Part shown: piece by piece, positions 1 to 6,273 of the stretch
Layout of the letters: the number at the start of each line of letters is the position of its first letter
How positions within the stretch are numbered: the first letter of the stretch is position 1
From: an uncultured Faecalibacterium sp.
GTDB lineage: Bacteria; Bacillota; Clostridia; Oscillospirales; Ruminococcaceae
Direction: 5' to 3'
Assembly (NCBI GenBank): GCA_937917475.1
Contig: CALDNF010000129.1
Location: 1 to 8,298 of the forward strand
Length of the DNA stretch: 8,298 bases
Notes under the pieces: model-generated
Databases searched by the model: none
The model's input: the letters and a program-made list of their open reading frames with translations, nothing else
What the model was told of the DNA's origin: nothing
Translations under genes and position numbers: made by a program

Positions 1-268
1 GGATGTGGACGAGATGCTGGCTCTGCTGGAGCCGCTGGCAAAGCAGTTTGTGACCGTGGCGGCACACACGCCCCGGGCGATGCCGGCACGGACGCTGGCG
101 CAGCGCATCCGGGAGGCCGGCTTTGCGGCCGAAGCTGCGGGGAGCATTGAAGCCGGTGTGGCCCGGGCGGTGGCTCTGGGCGGCGAGGGACCGGTCTGTG
201 CGCTGGGCACCCTGTATTTTTCCGGCGATGTACGGCAGGCCTTTGAAGCCCTGACCTACAAAAAATAA
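1..268 (+). CDS. folC: Folylpolyglutamate synthase / dihydrofolate synthase, C-terminal part (5' end outside window)
   Basis: This is the last 88 residues of a protein that enters the window already open. The segment resembles the C-terminal ligase domain of FolC, which adds glutamate to folates in the cytoplasm using ATP. Visible family-like features are a 'LLEPLAKQFVTVAAHTPRA' strand-loop region, where FolC proteins typically have 'TPxNPRA', then 'MPARTLAQRIREAGF', and a closing 'GPVCALGTLYFSGDVR' resembling the usual 'G(S/T)LYLxGxVR' end. It stops at TAA 266-268 and is followed within 20 bases by a strong terminator, so it ends its transcription unit. The catalytic and ATP-binding parts lie upstream and cannot be checked. 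Identification rests on these C-terminal motifs only, but they are characteristic. Confidence 0.82.
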   Translation, partial: DVDEMLALLEPLAKQFVTVAAHTPRAMPARTLAQRIREAGFAAEAAGSIEAGVARAVALGGEGPVCALGTLYFSGDVRQAFEALTYKK

Positions 269-286
269 AAATATATCCTGAAATAC

Positions 287-330
287 AAAAAAGGCGATGA
301 CCCGGTGCAGGTTGGGTCATCGCCTTTTTT
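287..330 (+). terminator. Intrinsic terminator after folC
   Basis: GGCGATGACCC (293-303) pairs perfectly with GGGTCATCGCC (314-324) around a 10-base loop and is followed by six Ts (325-330). The six As at 287-292 extend the perfect stem to 17 bp, so the structure could also stop transcription arriving on the minus strand. A second small hairpin, GCCCCA-CGG-TGGGGC (331-345), follows at once. Confidence 0.92.
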
Positions 331-602
331 GCCCCACGGTGGGGCAGCAGGGTAAATGATAAGAAGGTAAATGAAGAAAATAGCAAAAAAATGAAGAAAG
401 AAAACACAAGAACGGCCGGAAAAGCAAGATGTATCCAAGTTACCGCCCTTGTTGGATACAAGATATCACGTTTGCCCCAAAAATACAAGCGTTTTTTGAA
501 AAAATATTCTCAAAACCGCAGAAAAATTACACTTTTGGAGAAACGCACAAATTTGGAACCTATTGTGCAGGCAAAGTGCTGAAACAAGCCCGGGGCTGAT
601 TC
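331..602. other. Non-coding, AT- and purine-rich spacer upstream of the MATE operon
   Basis: I see no gene here that I can support. A 63-codon plus-strand frame at 391-582 and a minus-strand frame at 256-438 exist, but both have poor codon character, no convincing ribosome site and no recognisable product. Structures present are a small hairpin at 331-345, a direct repeat GGTAAATGA at 351-359 and 366-374, a repeat AATGAAGAAA ending at 379 and 399, a 9-bp inverted repeat at 431-461, and an imperfect AT-rich hairpin between GCGTTTTTTGA (489-499) and TCAAAACCGC (510-519). I recognise no known riboswitch or small RNA. The base composition differs clearly from the GC-rich genes on either side. Confidence 0.6.
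431..461. repeat. 9-bp perfect inverted repeat in the spacer
   Basis: TGTATCCAA (431-439) and TTGGATACA (453-461) are exact inverted copies separated by 13 bases. The half-site centres lie 22 bp apart, about two helical turns, which would suit a dimeric DNA-binding protein. As RNA it could form a 9-bp hairpin, but no T-run follows, so it is not a terminator. It lies about 140 bases upstream of the promoter for the MATE gene. No function is known to me. Confidence 0.6.
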
Positions 603-631
603 TTTACAAGCAGGGGCGGGTGTGTTAAGAT
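603..631 (+). promoter_or_regulatory. Sigma-A-type promoter for the MATE operon
   Basis: TTTACA (603-608) and TAAGAT (626-631) are separated by exactly 17 bases. The -10 is preceded by TGT (623-625), giving an extended -10. Transcription would start near 638, leaving a leader of about 45 bases with an AAGGAG ribosome site at 672-677, seven bases before the ATG at 685. Confidence 0.72.
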
Positions 632-684
632 GATACTGAATGTTAAAATGAGGTCATAGAGCCTTTTATAAAAGGAGTGCGTGA

Positions 685-2061
685 ATGAAAACCGAAACCA
701 TCTCAAGAGGGAACAGCCCGCTGTTTGGCGGGCGCAAACCTCTGTTTACCCAGAAGGAGCTGCTGCGGCTGACCGGCCCGCTGCTGGTGGAACAGCTTCT
801 GGAAGTGACCGTGGGCATGGCAGATACCATGATGGTGTCCCGCTGCGGCGAAGCGGCGATCTCGGGCGTAAGCCTTGTGGATATGATCAACAACCTGATC
901 ATCGTGCTGTTTGCGGCACTTGCCACCGGCGGTGCTGTGGTGGTCAGCCAGTTTCTGGGCGCAAGGGAGCAGGAAAATGCCAACAAGAGCTCCGGCCAGC
1001 TGATCCTGCTCAGCGGTGTGTTCGGCCTGCTGGTGGGGGCGTTCTGCTTTGTGCTGGCCCGGCCCATGATCCGGCTGTGCTATGGTGCCATTGATGCCGA
1101 TGTGCTGGATGCCAGCGTGCTGTATCTGCGGGTCATTGCACTGAGCTATCCGTTTCTGGCGGTGTATAACGGCGGTGCGGCCTTGTTCCGCAGTATGGGC
1201 AACTCCAAAATTTCCATGCAGATCAGCTTTCTGATGAATGTGATCAACATTGTGGGCAACGCCGTCTGCATCTTTGGCCTGAAAATGGGCGTGGAAGGCG
1301 TGGCGTGGCCCAGCGTGGTGTCCCGTGTGGCGGCAGCAGCCCTTATTCTGCGCAAGTGCTACCAGAAGGGAAACGCCATCACCGTTCCCAAGACCACCCG
1401 TCTGGATGCCAGAATGACAAAGCGCATCCTGGGCATCGGCATCCCCTCAGCGTTTGAGAACAGTCTGTTTGAGGCCGGACGGATCCTGGTGGTGAGCATG
1501 ATCTCCACTTTCGGCACAGTGCAGATCGCTGCAAACGCCGTGGCAAACAATCTGGACGGCATGGGCGTCATTCCCGGCAAGGCCCTGAGCCTTGCCATGA
1601 TCACTGTGGTGGGCCGCTGTGTGGGTGCGGGCGACAGTGAACAGGCCATCCATTACACCCGCAAATTAACCCTGTGGTCCTACATTGCAATGGGCCTTTC
1701 CAACGGTGCGATCCTGATCTTCCTCCGTCCGCTGGTGGGGATCTATGCGCTGTCCGGTGAGACGATGGAGCTTGCCATTTTGTTGGTGCGCATCCATGCA
1801 GCCTGCGCCATCCTGCTGTGGACGCTGTCGTTTGTGCTGCCCAATGCCCTGCGGGCCGCCAACGATGTGAAATTCACCATGGTCGTTTCGGTGCTCAGCA
1901 TGGCGGTCTGGCGGCTGGGATTCAGCTATATCATCGGCGTGCGGATGGGCATGGGAGCCGTGGGTGTCTGGATCGCCATGGTGGTGGACTGGATCTGCCG
2001 GGTAATCTGCTTTGTGGCAAGATTCCAGAGCGGCGCATGGAAGACAAAATATAAGGCATAA
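685..2061 (+). CDS. MATE-family cation-coupled multidrug/solute exporter
   Basis: The 458-residue protein has the length and hydrophobic pattern of a 12-helix MATE transporter, which exports organic cations, drugs or metabolites across the cytoplasmic membrane using Na+ or H+ gradients. The internal duplication typical of MatE is visible. In the first half 'VSQFLGAREQENA' (about 87-99) follows helix 2, and its counterpart 'VVGRCVGAGDSEQA' (about 308-321) lies in the second half. 'NVINIVGNAVCIFGL' (185-199) and 'GVEGVAWPSVVSR' (202-214) match the usual end of the N-terminal lobe, echoed by 'GMGAVGVWIAMVVDW' (422-436). ATG 685 is chosen for its AAGGAG at seven bases. It is probably the first gene of a cluster with the exonuclease gene, 21 bases downstream. 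The substrate cannot be read from sequence. The overlapping +1-frame ORF inside its 5' end is a shadow. Confidence 0.93.
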   Translation: MKTETISRGNSPLFGGRKPLFTQKELLRLTGPLLVEQLLEVTVGMADTMMVSRCGEAAISGVSLVDMINNLIIVLFAALATGGAVVVSQFLGAREQENANKSSGQLILLSGVFGLLVGAFCFVLARPMIRLCYGAIDADVLDASVLYLRVIALSYPFLAVYNGGAALFRSMGNSKISMQISFLMNVINIVGNAVCIFGLKMGVEGVAWPSVVSRVAAAALILRKCYQKGNAITVPKTTRLDARMTKRILGIGIPSAFENSLFEAGRILVVSMISTFGTVQIAANAVANNLDGMGVIPGKALSLAMITVVGRCVGAGDSEQAIHYTRKLTLWSYIAMGLSNGAILIFLRPLVGIYALSGETMELAILLVRIHAACAILLWTLSFVLPNALRAANDVKFTMVVSVLSMAVWRLGFSYIIGVRMGMGAVGVWIAMVVDWICRVICFVARFQSGAWKTKYKA

Positions 2062-2082
2062 GATAAGATTGGAGCAACGGAT

Positions 2083-2835
2083 ATGAAACTCATCAGCTGG
2101 AACGTCAATGGCCTGCGGGCCTGCCTGACCCATGATTTCGCCGCAAGCTTTGCTGCGCTGGATGCGGATATCTTCTCGGTGCAGGAGACCAAAATGCAGC
2201 CCGGTCAGGCGGATTTTGCCCCCGAAGGCTACACAGAATATACATACTCCGCTGAAAAAAAAGGCTATTCCGGCACGGCCTGCTGGTGTAAGCAGCCGCC
2301 TCTCAGCGTGATGCAGGGCATTGGAATCGATCAGCATGACCATGAGGGCCGGGTACTGACGCTGGAATATCCGGGATTTTACCTTGTCAACTGCTACACT
2401 CCCAACAGTCAGGACGGCCTGAAACGGCTGGACTACCGGATGACTTGGGAAGATGATTTCCGGGCTTACCTGCTGGCGTTGGACGCAAAAAAGCCGGTGA
2501 TCCTCTGCGGTGACCTGAATGTGGCCCATGAGGAGATCGACATCAAAAATGCAAAGACCAACCGGATGAGTGCGGGCTTTACCGATCAGGAGCGGGCCAA
2601 AATGACCGAGCTGCTGGCGGCGGGCTTTGCCGACAGCTTCCGTCTGCTCCACCCGGAACAGGTCAAGTACAGCTGGTGGAGCTACCGCTTCCATGCCCGG
2701 GAGAAAAATGCGGGGTGGCGGATCGACTATTTCCTTGTCTCAAAACGGATCGTCGATAAGATCAAAGCCGCCGAGATCCACAACGAGATCTTTGGCTCTG
2801 ACCACTGCCCGGTGGAGCTTCAGATCGACCTCTGA
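2083..2835 (+). CDS. xth: Exodeoxyribonuclease III / AP endonuclease (ExoA/Xth type)
   Basis: This 250-residue protein belongs to the endonuclease/exonuclease/phosphatase fold. It cleaves DNA at abasic sites and trims 3' ends in base excision repair in the cytoplasm. All expected catalytic positions are visible: N7 in 'WNVNG', E35 in 'QETK' (metal ligand), Y105 in 'NCYTPNS', D144 and N146 in 'CGDLNVA', D215 in 'WRIDYF', and the D240-H241 pair in 'GSDHCPV' at the end. The length is normal for the family. GGAG at 2071-2074 sits eight bases before the ATG. It follows the MATE gene by 21 bases and precedes the COG2426 gene by 27, which implies one transcript. Nothing is missing or truncated. The symbol could equally be exoA by Bacillus usage. 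Confidence 0.96.
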   Translation: MKLISWNVNGLRACLTHDFAASFAALDADIFSVQETKMQPGQADFAPEGYTEYTYSAEKKGYSGTACWCKQPPLSVMQGIGIDQHDHEGRVLTLEYPGFYLVNCYTPNSQDGLKRLDYRMTWEDDFRAYLLALDAKKPVILCGDLNVAHEEIDIKNAKTNRMSAGFTDQERAKMTELLAAGFADSFRLLHPEQVKYSWWSYRFHAREKNAGWRIDYFLVSKRIVDKIKAAEIHNEIFGSDHCPVELQIDL

Positions 2836-2862
2836 GAAACACTGCAAATAAAGGAGTCTGCT

Positions 2863-3348
2863 ATGCTCAAAAACTATCTGCTGGTATTTTTCATCTCGAT
2901 GGTTCCCCTCATTGAGCTGCGGGGGGCCATCCCGGTAGGACTGGGGCTGGGGCTGCCGGTGCTGCCCACCTATCTGATCTGTGTGGTGGGCAACATGATC
3001 CCGGTGCCCTTCATTTATCTGTTTGCCCGCAAGTTCCTGATCTGGGGCTACAACAAGCCTCTCATTGGGCCGCTGTGCCGGTTCTGCATCGTCAAGGGCG
3101 AAAAGGGCGGCCGTGCACTGGAAGCCAAGGCGGGCCGGGGCCTGCCATTGGCTCTGCTGCTCTTTGTGGGCATCCCTCTGCCCGGCACCGGCGCATGGAC
3201 CGGAACGCTGGCGGGGTCGATTCTGGATATGAAATTCAAGGATGTTCTGAAAGCCTGCATGGGCGGCGTGCTGCTGGCAGGCATCATTATGGGCCTTGCC
3301 AGTGCGGGCCTGCTGGGGGCCGTGAGTGCCTTATTTGCAGTGGGATAA
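2863..3348 (+). CDS. COG2426 'small multidrug export' family membrane protein
   Basis: This 161-residue, very hydrophobic protein matches the Sm_multidrug_ex (COG2426) family by its characteristic start. An N-terminal helix leads into 'ELRGAIPVG' (18-26), followed by 'GNMIPVPFIYLFARKF' and later 'VGIPLPGTGAWTG' (102-114). About four hydrophobic stretches are seen, near 3-17, 34-56, 94-118 and 133-159, with a charged loop between about 60 and 94. The family name suggests export, but to my knowledge direct evidence of drug transport is thin. The acidic residue before a Gly/Pro turn and the Pro-Gly motif in the second half recall the DedA/VTT membrane proteins, so a role in lipid or small-ion handling is an alternative. 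AAGGAG (2851-2856) lies six bases before ATG 2863. It is probably the last gene of the MATE-xth cluster, as no strong terminator follows. Confidence 0.85.
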   Translation: MLKNYLLVFFISMVPLIELRGAIPVGLGLGLPVLPTYLICVVGNMIPVPFIYLFARKFLIWGYNKPLIGPLCRFCIVKGEKGGRALEAKAGRGLPLALLLFVGIPLPGTGAWTGTLAGSILDMKFKDVLKACMGGVLLAGIIMGLASAGLLGAVSALFAVG

Positions 3349-3385
3349 GACAAAAACGGAAAAATTTTGTCGTATAAAATGACCA

Positions 3386-3414
3386 TGGAATTCCTCATTG
3401 AAATATGATACAAT
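3386..3414 (+). promoter_or_regulatory. Probable extended -10 promoter for the dipeptidase gene
   Basis: TACAAT (3409-3414) is preceded by TGA (3406-3408), forming an extended -10. Seventeen bases upstream stands a weak -35, TGGAAT (3386-3391). Transcription would start near 3421, leaving about 40 bases before ATG 3460. Only a weak GACAAAA/TTTTGTC hairpin (3349-3371) without a T-run separates this from the gene upstream, so read-through from the MATE cluster is also likely. Confidence 0.55.
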
Positions 3415-3459
3415 GAAAAACGATGTGTCTTTACAGACAAAGAAAGGACGATTATTGAG

Positions 3460-4848
3460 ATGGATCAGGCATTGAACCAGAAGATCGACGCATTTATTGC
3501 GGCGAACAAAGAACAGCTCCTGAAGGATATCGCAGCCCTTGTGGCGATCAACAGCGTGGAGACCGCCCCCGAAGAGGGCGCACCCTTTGGCCCCGGCGCA
3601 CGGGCTGCGCTGGATAAAACCCTTGAGCTGGCTGCAGGCATGGGCCTTGCTACCCACAACTGCGAAAACTACATGGGTTACGCAGAGCTGGCCGGTGCTG
3701 ATCCGGAAAAATATCTGGCTACCATCTGCCATGTGGACGTGGTGCCCGAGGGCAACGGCTGGTCTGCTGACCCCTTCAAGATGCGGATTCAGGACAACTG
3801 GCTGCTGGGCCGGGGCGTGGCAGACGACAAGGGCCCCATGGTGGCGACCCTTTATGCCCTGAAGTTCCTCAAGGAGGAGGGCGTGTCCCTCAAGTATCCC
3901 ATCCGTGCCCTCATCGGCGATAACGAAGAGACCGGCATGGGCGATGTGGAGTACTATCTCAAGCATTATACCGCTCCGGTGTTCTGCTTCACTCCGGATG
4001 CCGAGTTCCCGGTTTGCAACGGCGAAAAGGGCCAGTTCCGGGGCAAGCTGGTCAGCCCGGTGTGCAATGGCGTCATCAAGGAGTTTGAGGGCGGTGTTGC
4101 AAACAATGCCGTGCCTGACCGTGCCAGCGCACTGGTGGAGACGGACATCACCAAGCTGAAAAATGCCCCCAACATCACCCTTGAGCCGGAAGGAAACGGC
4201 GTGCGGATCCGGGGCTGGGGCAAGTCCGGCCACGCTGCCATGCCCGCAGGCACTGTCAACGCCATTGGTCTGGTGATGGATTATCTGCTGGACAACGGCC
4301 TGTGCAATGAGGCAGAGCGTGCCTATCTGGAAGCTGTCAAGAAGCTGCACAGCTCCACCGCAGGCGAGGGTCTGGGCATTGCCTGTGCCGACGGCCCCTT
4401 CGGCCCCCTGACCATCATCGGCGGCCGCATCTATATGGAGGATGGCCGGATGGTTCAGACCATGGACAGCCGTTTCCCCACATGCACCAACGGTGAGAAG
4501 ATCGCCGAGGGCATCCGTGCTGCCATTGGCACCGGTGCGGAGCTGGTGGATGCCAAGACCGAGGAGCCTTTCTATATTGAGGCGGATACCCCGGCCATCA
4601 AAGCCTGCATCGAAACCTACAATGAGGTCACCGGCGAGAATGCCACTCCCTTTACCATGGGCGGCGGCACCTATGCCCGTCACTTCCCCTATGCGGTCAG
4701 CTTTGGCCCGGAGCACAACGACATGGTGCTGCCCGAGTTCGGCGGCCCGATGCACGGTGCCAACGAGGCGGCTCCCATTGATAAGCTGCTGGAAGCCCTG
4801 AAGATCTATATCATCGCACTGCTGCGCCTTGAGGAGATCGACTTCTGA
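3460..4848 (+). CDS. pepV: M20 metallodipeptidase, PepV/Sapep family
   Basis: The 462-residue protein is a two-zinc M20 peptidase of the PepV/Sapep type, which hydrolyses dipeptides and related unusual peptides in the cytoplasm. Metal and catalytic residues follow the family pattern: H91 and D93 in 'CHVDVVPEG', D122 in 'GRGVADDKGP', E156 (base) and E157 in 'GDNEETG', D180 in 'FTPDAEFP', and H432 in 'GPMHGANE'. The lid domain keeps 'NNAVPDRA' (215-222) and 'GKSGHAAMP' (254-262), where H258 would help bind substrate. The length is normal. The ribosome site AAAGGA (3443-3448) is 11 bases from the ATG, a long spacing, but no better in-frame start exists. Its TGA overlaps the ATG of the DUF3842 gene, so the two are probably translationally coupled. 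Substrate preference cannot be inferred. Confidence 0.93.
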   Translation: MDQALNQKIDAFIAANKEQLLKDIAALVAINSVETAPEEGAPFGPGARAALDKTLELAAGMGLATHNCENYMGYAELAGADPEKYLATICHVDVVPEGNGWSADPFKMRIQDNWLLGRGVADDKGPMVATLYALKFLKEEGVSLKYPIRALIGDNEETGMGDVEYYLKHYTAPVFCFTPDAEFPVCNGEKGQFRGKLVSPVCNGVIKEFEGGVANNAVPDRASALVETDITKLKNAPNITLEPEGNGVRIRGWGKSGHAAMPAGTVNAIGLVMDYLLDNGLCNEAERAYLEAVKKLHSSTAGEGLGIACADGPFGPLTIIGGRIYMEDGRMVQTMDSRFPTCTNGEKIAEGIRAAIGTGAELVDAKTEEPFYIEADTPAIKACIETYNEVTGENATPFTMGGGTYARHFPYAVSFGPEHNDMVLPEFGGPMHGANEAAPIDKLLEALKIYIIALLRLEEIDF

Positions 4849-5267
4849 TGAAAATCCTGGTCATTGACGGACAGGGCGGCGGGCTGGGCCGTCAGCTGGT
4901 GGCGGCCATTGCAGCGGCCTGCCCGGAAGAAGAGCTGGTGGCTGTGGGCACCAACAGCCTTGCGGCTTCGGCCATGCTCAAGGCCGGAGCACGCCGTGCC
5001 GCCACCGGTGGGAACGCCGTGGTGGTCAACTGCCGCACGGCGGATATCATCGTGGGGCCCATCGGCATTGTCATTGCAGATGCGCTGATGGGGGAGATCA
5101 CTCCGGAGATGGCAATGGCAGTCTGCCAGAGCACAGCCCGGCGGGTGCTGGTGCCGATGAATCACTGCGATAACTACATCGTGGGTGTGCCCGAGCAGCC
5201 CATTGCACAGTTGGTGCAGGCGGCGGCTCAGAAGGTCCGGCAGCTTTGCAGCGGCGACTGCGCATAA
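4848..5267 (+). CDS. DUF3842 family protein, Rossmann-like, function unknown
   Basis: This 139-residue soluble protein matches the uncharacterised DUF3842 family found in Clostridia. It begins 'MKILVIDGQGGGLGRQ', a beta strand running into a glycine-rich loop (G8-x-GGG-x-G14) like a nucleotide-binding Rossmann turn. It continues with 'GTNSLAASAMLKAGA' (34-48), 'ATGGNAVVVN' (52-61), 'DIIVGPIGIVIADALMGEIT' (66-85) and 'VLVPMNHC' (100-107). These conserved blocks suggest binding of a dinucleotide or similar ligand, but no reaction is known. The start is fixed by the TGATG overlap with the dipeptidase stop and a GGAG at 4833-4836 inside that gene. A terminator follows eight bases after the stop, so this gene ends the unit. 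Confidence 0.88.
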   Translation: MKILVIDGQGGGLGRQLVAAIAAACPEEELVAVGTNSLAASAMLKAGARRAATGGNAVVVNCRTADIIVGPIGIVIADALMGEITPEMAMAVCQSTARRVLVPMNHCDNYIVGVPEQPIAQLVQAAAQKVRQLCSGDCA

Positions 5268-5275
5268 AGAAAATG

Positions 5276-5324
5276 AAACAGGCGTACTGGAAAAGCTCAA
5301 AAGCCTTCCGGTACGCCTGTTTTT
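5276..5324 (+). terminator. Intrinsic terminator between convergent DUF3842 and cysE genes
   Basis: Bases 5276-5290 pair with 5308-5322 in a 15-bp stem with one T-G wobble, around a 17-base loop. Its core is ACAGGCGTAC with GTACGCCTGT, and Ts run through 5320-5324. Read on the minus strand the same stem is followed by TTTCATTTTCTTT, so it probably serves cysE as well, though less cleanly. Confidence 0.9.
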
Positions 5325-5338
5325 GTGTTTGATTCGTT

Positions 5339-6007
5339 TTATCGCTGGTGCCGTGCGATCTGCTCAGCGGTGGGCGGAATATCGCCCTGCTTGTGGTTCT
5401 CCAGTGCGCTGATCCGGCGGTCGAGCTCGGTCAGACGCTGAGCCACCACATCCGGCAGATCCTGCTGATCCAGATCATCGGCGGGGTTGACGGTCTTGTT
5501 GTTGATCCGAACGACCTCAGCGGGTACGCCCACGGCGGTACAGTTGGCGGGCAGGTTGCGCAGCACCACGCTGCCTGCGCCGATGCGTGCATTATCGCCG
5601 ATATAGACCGGGCCCAGCACCTTGGTGCCTGCGCCGATCAGGACATTGTTGCCCAGTGTGGGGTGACGCTTGCCGGTGTCTTTGCCGGTGCCGCCCAGCG
5701 TCACGCCGTGGTAGATGGTGCAGTTGTCGCCGATCTCGGTGGTCTCGCCAAAGACGATGCCCATGCCATGGTCGATGAACAGACACTTGCCGATCTTGGC
5801 ACCGGGATGGATCTCGATGCCGGTGCGGTGCCGTCCATGCTGGCTGACCCAGCGGGCCAGAAAAAAGTGCTTGTGCTCATACAGCCAGTGTGCGATGCGG
5901 TGATAGACCAGAATGTGAAAACCCGGATACAGCAGAATGACTTCCAGCACGCTGCGTGCGGCGGGGTCTTTCCGCTGAATATTCCGTGCGTCTTCCAATA
6001 AACCCAT
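5339..6007 (-). CDS. cysE: Serine O-acetyltransferase (EpsC-type CysE)
   Basis: The 222-residue protein transfers acetyl from acetyl-CoA to L-serine, the first step of cysteine synthesis. The N-terminal helical part begins '[19 protein letters not shown]', the usual start of short EpsC-type enzymes. The left-handed beta-helix of hexapeptide repeats runs from about 63 to 160, with '[21 protein letters not shown]' split by the catalytic H80, then 'GETTEIGDN', '[11 protein letters not shown]' (99-109), and 'AVGVPAEVV' closing the CoA-binding end. The acidic partner is E65, as in EpsC proteins, where enterobacterial CysE has Asp. A C-terminal heptad-like stretch (about 186-206) may be a short coiled coil. 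The frame stays open upstream to 6244, but ATG 6007 is preferred because of family start, GGGAGGG eight bases upstream, and a promoter lying inside the longer frame. No cysK is adjacent in the window. Confidence 0.95.
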   Translation of the reverse strand: MGLLEDARNIQRKDPAARSVLEVILLYPGFHILVYHRIAHWLYEHKHFFLARWVSQHGRHRTGIEIHPGAKIGKCLFIDHGMGIVFGETTEIGDNCTIYHGVTLGGTGKDTGKRHPTLGNNVLIGAGTKVLGPVYIGDNARIGAGSVVLRNLPANCTAVGVPAEVVRINNKTVNPADDLDQQDLPDVVAQRLTELDRRISALENHKQGDIPPTAEQIARHQR

Positions 6008-6015
6008 GGGGGGGT

Positions 6016-6022
6016 CCCTCCC
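6016..6022 (-). promoter_or_regulatory. Ribosome binding site of cysE with a C7 spacer
   Basis: On the minus strand GGGAGGG lies eight bases before the ATG at 6007. The spacer is A followed by seven consecutive Cs (plus-strand Gs 6008-6014). This site decides the start at 6007. The Gs of the ribosome site could fold back on the C run and partly hide the site. Confidence 0.75.
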
Positions 6023-6038
6023 TTTTGCGTGGTTCGCC

Positions 6039-6059
6039 AGCCGCCAAAGGTATGCGGCT
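6039..6059 (-). repeat. Small stem-loop in the cysE 5' leader
   Basis: AGCCGC (6039-6044) and GCGGCT (6054-6059) are exact inverted copies with a 9-base loop. In the roughly 60-base cysE leader this forms a 6-bp GC-rich hairpin about 17 bases upstream of the ribosome site. It has no following T-run and is far too small for a T-box. Any regulatory role is unproven. Confidence 0.45.
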
Positions 6060-6077
6060 CTCAGCTCTCTTGTTACT

Positions 6078-6106
6078 ATAATAACACAGAGCAACTTTAA
6101 TGTACA
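6078..6106 (-). promoter_or_regulatory. Sigma-A-type promoter of cysE
   Basis: On the minus strand TGTACA (6106-6101) and TATTAT (6083-6078) are separated by 17 bases, and TGT directly before the -10 makes it extended. Transcription would begin near 6071, giving a leader of about 64 bases. A tandem TACTGT-TT-TACTGT repeat (plus 6104-6117 as ACAGTA twice) overlaps the -35. Confidence 0.68.
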
Positions 6107-6243
6107 GTAAAACAGTAGGGATTGTGGATGATTTTTTTGAAAAACCCGCCGCAAGAGGGGATTTTGACGGATTTTTGGTAGAGTAGCTAAAAAACTGCGC
6201 TTGGCGACAGAAACCTTTTTACAAAGAAAAAAGCGTGGAAGCA
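6107..6243. other. Non-coding spacer between divergent cysE and pyr promoters
   Basis: I see no gene here. The stretch is rich in T and A runs, including GATTTTTTTGAAAAA near 6129-6144, two GGATTTT copies near 6158-6177, and CTTTTT/AAAAAG short inverted copies near 6215-6233. Curved or flexible upstream DNA for the two promoters is a possible role. No clear operator is recognised. Confidence 0.5.
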
Positions 6244-6273
6244 TTGACAGAATTTGCGCCGCTATGATAAAAT
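6244..6273 (+). promoter_or_regulatory. Sigma-A-type promoter of the pyr operon
   Basis: TTGACA (6244-6249) is a perfect -35. TAAAAT (6268-6273) is 18 bases downstream and carries an extended TGA (6265-6267). Transcription would start near 6280, about 30 bases before the leader ORF. Confidence 0.82.

Noticed and set aside
256..438. A 60-codon hydrophobic minus-strand ORF across the folC terminator
   Set aside because: It reads through the terminator stem and the end of folC. Its hydrophobicity comes from T-rich antisense of an A-rich tract.
391..582. A 63-codon plus-strand ORF in the spacer before the MATE gene
   Set aside because: It is Lys/Arg-rich from an A-rich tract, no ribosome site of normal spacing, overlaps the inverted repeat, and no family is recognised.
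1666..2694. A 342-codon minus-strand frame across the MATE and exonuclease genes
   Set aside because: It spans two clearly coding plus-strand genes and the gap between them. No domain is seen.
3349..3371. GACAAAA/TTTTGTC inverted repeat as a terminator after the COG2426 gene
   Set aside because: The stem is only 7 bp, AT-rich, and no T-run follows the right arm.
3331..4755. A 474-codon open frame on the minus strand opposite the dipeptidase gene
   Set aside because: Same reasoning: it mirrors pepV, whose motifs are complete, and shows no recognisable protein character.
5348..6001. A 217-codon plus-strand frame opposite cysE
   Set aside because: A mirror of the hexapeptide-repeat gene; its repetitive Gly/Asp/Ala text is the complement of the beta-helix codons.
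6008..6071. T-box riboswitch in the cysE leader
   Set aside because: The leader is only about 64 bases, with one small hairpin and no terminator or T-box sequence.
6008..6244. N-terminal extension of cysE by 79 codons to an upstream ATG
   Set aside because: The extension contains the likely cysE promoter and leader, looks unlike any acetyltransferase, and the family starts MGLLED at 6007 with a strong ribosome site.
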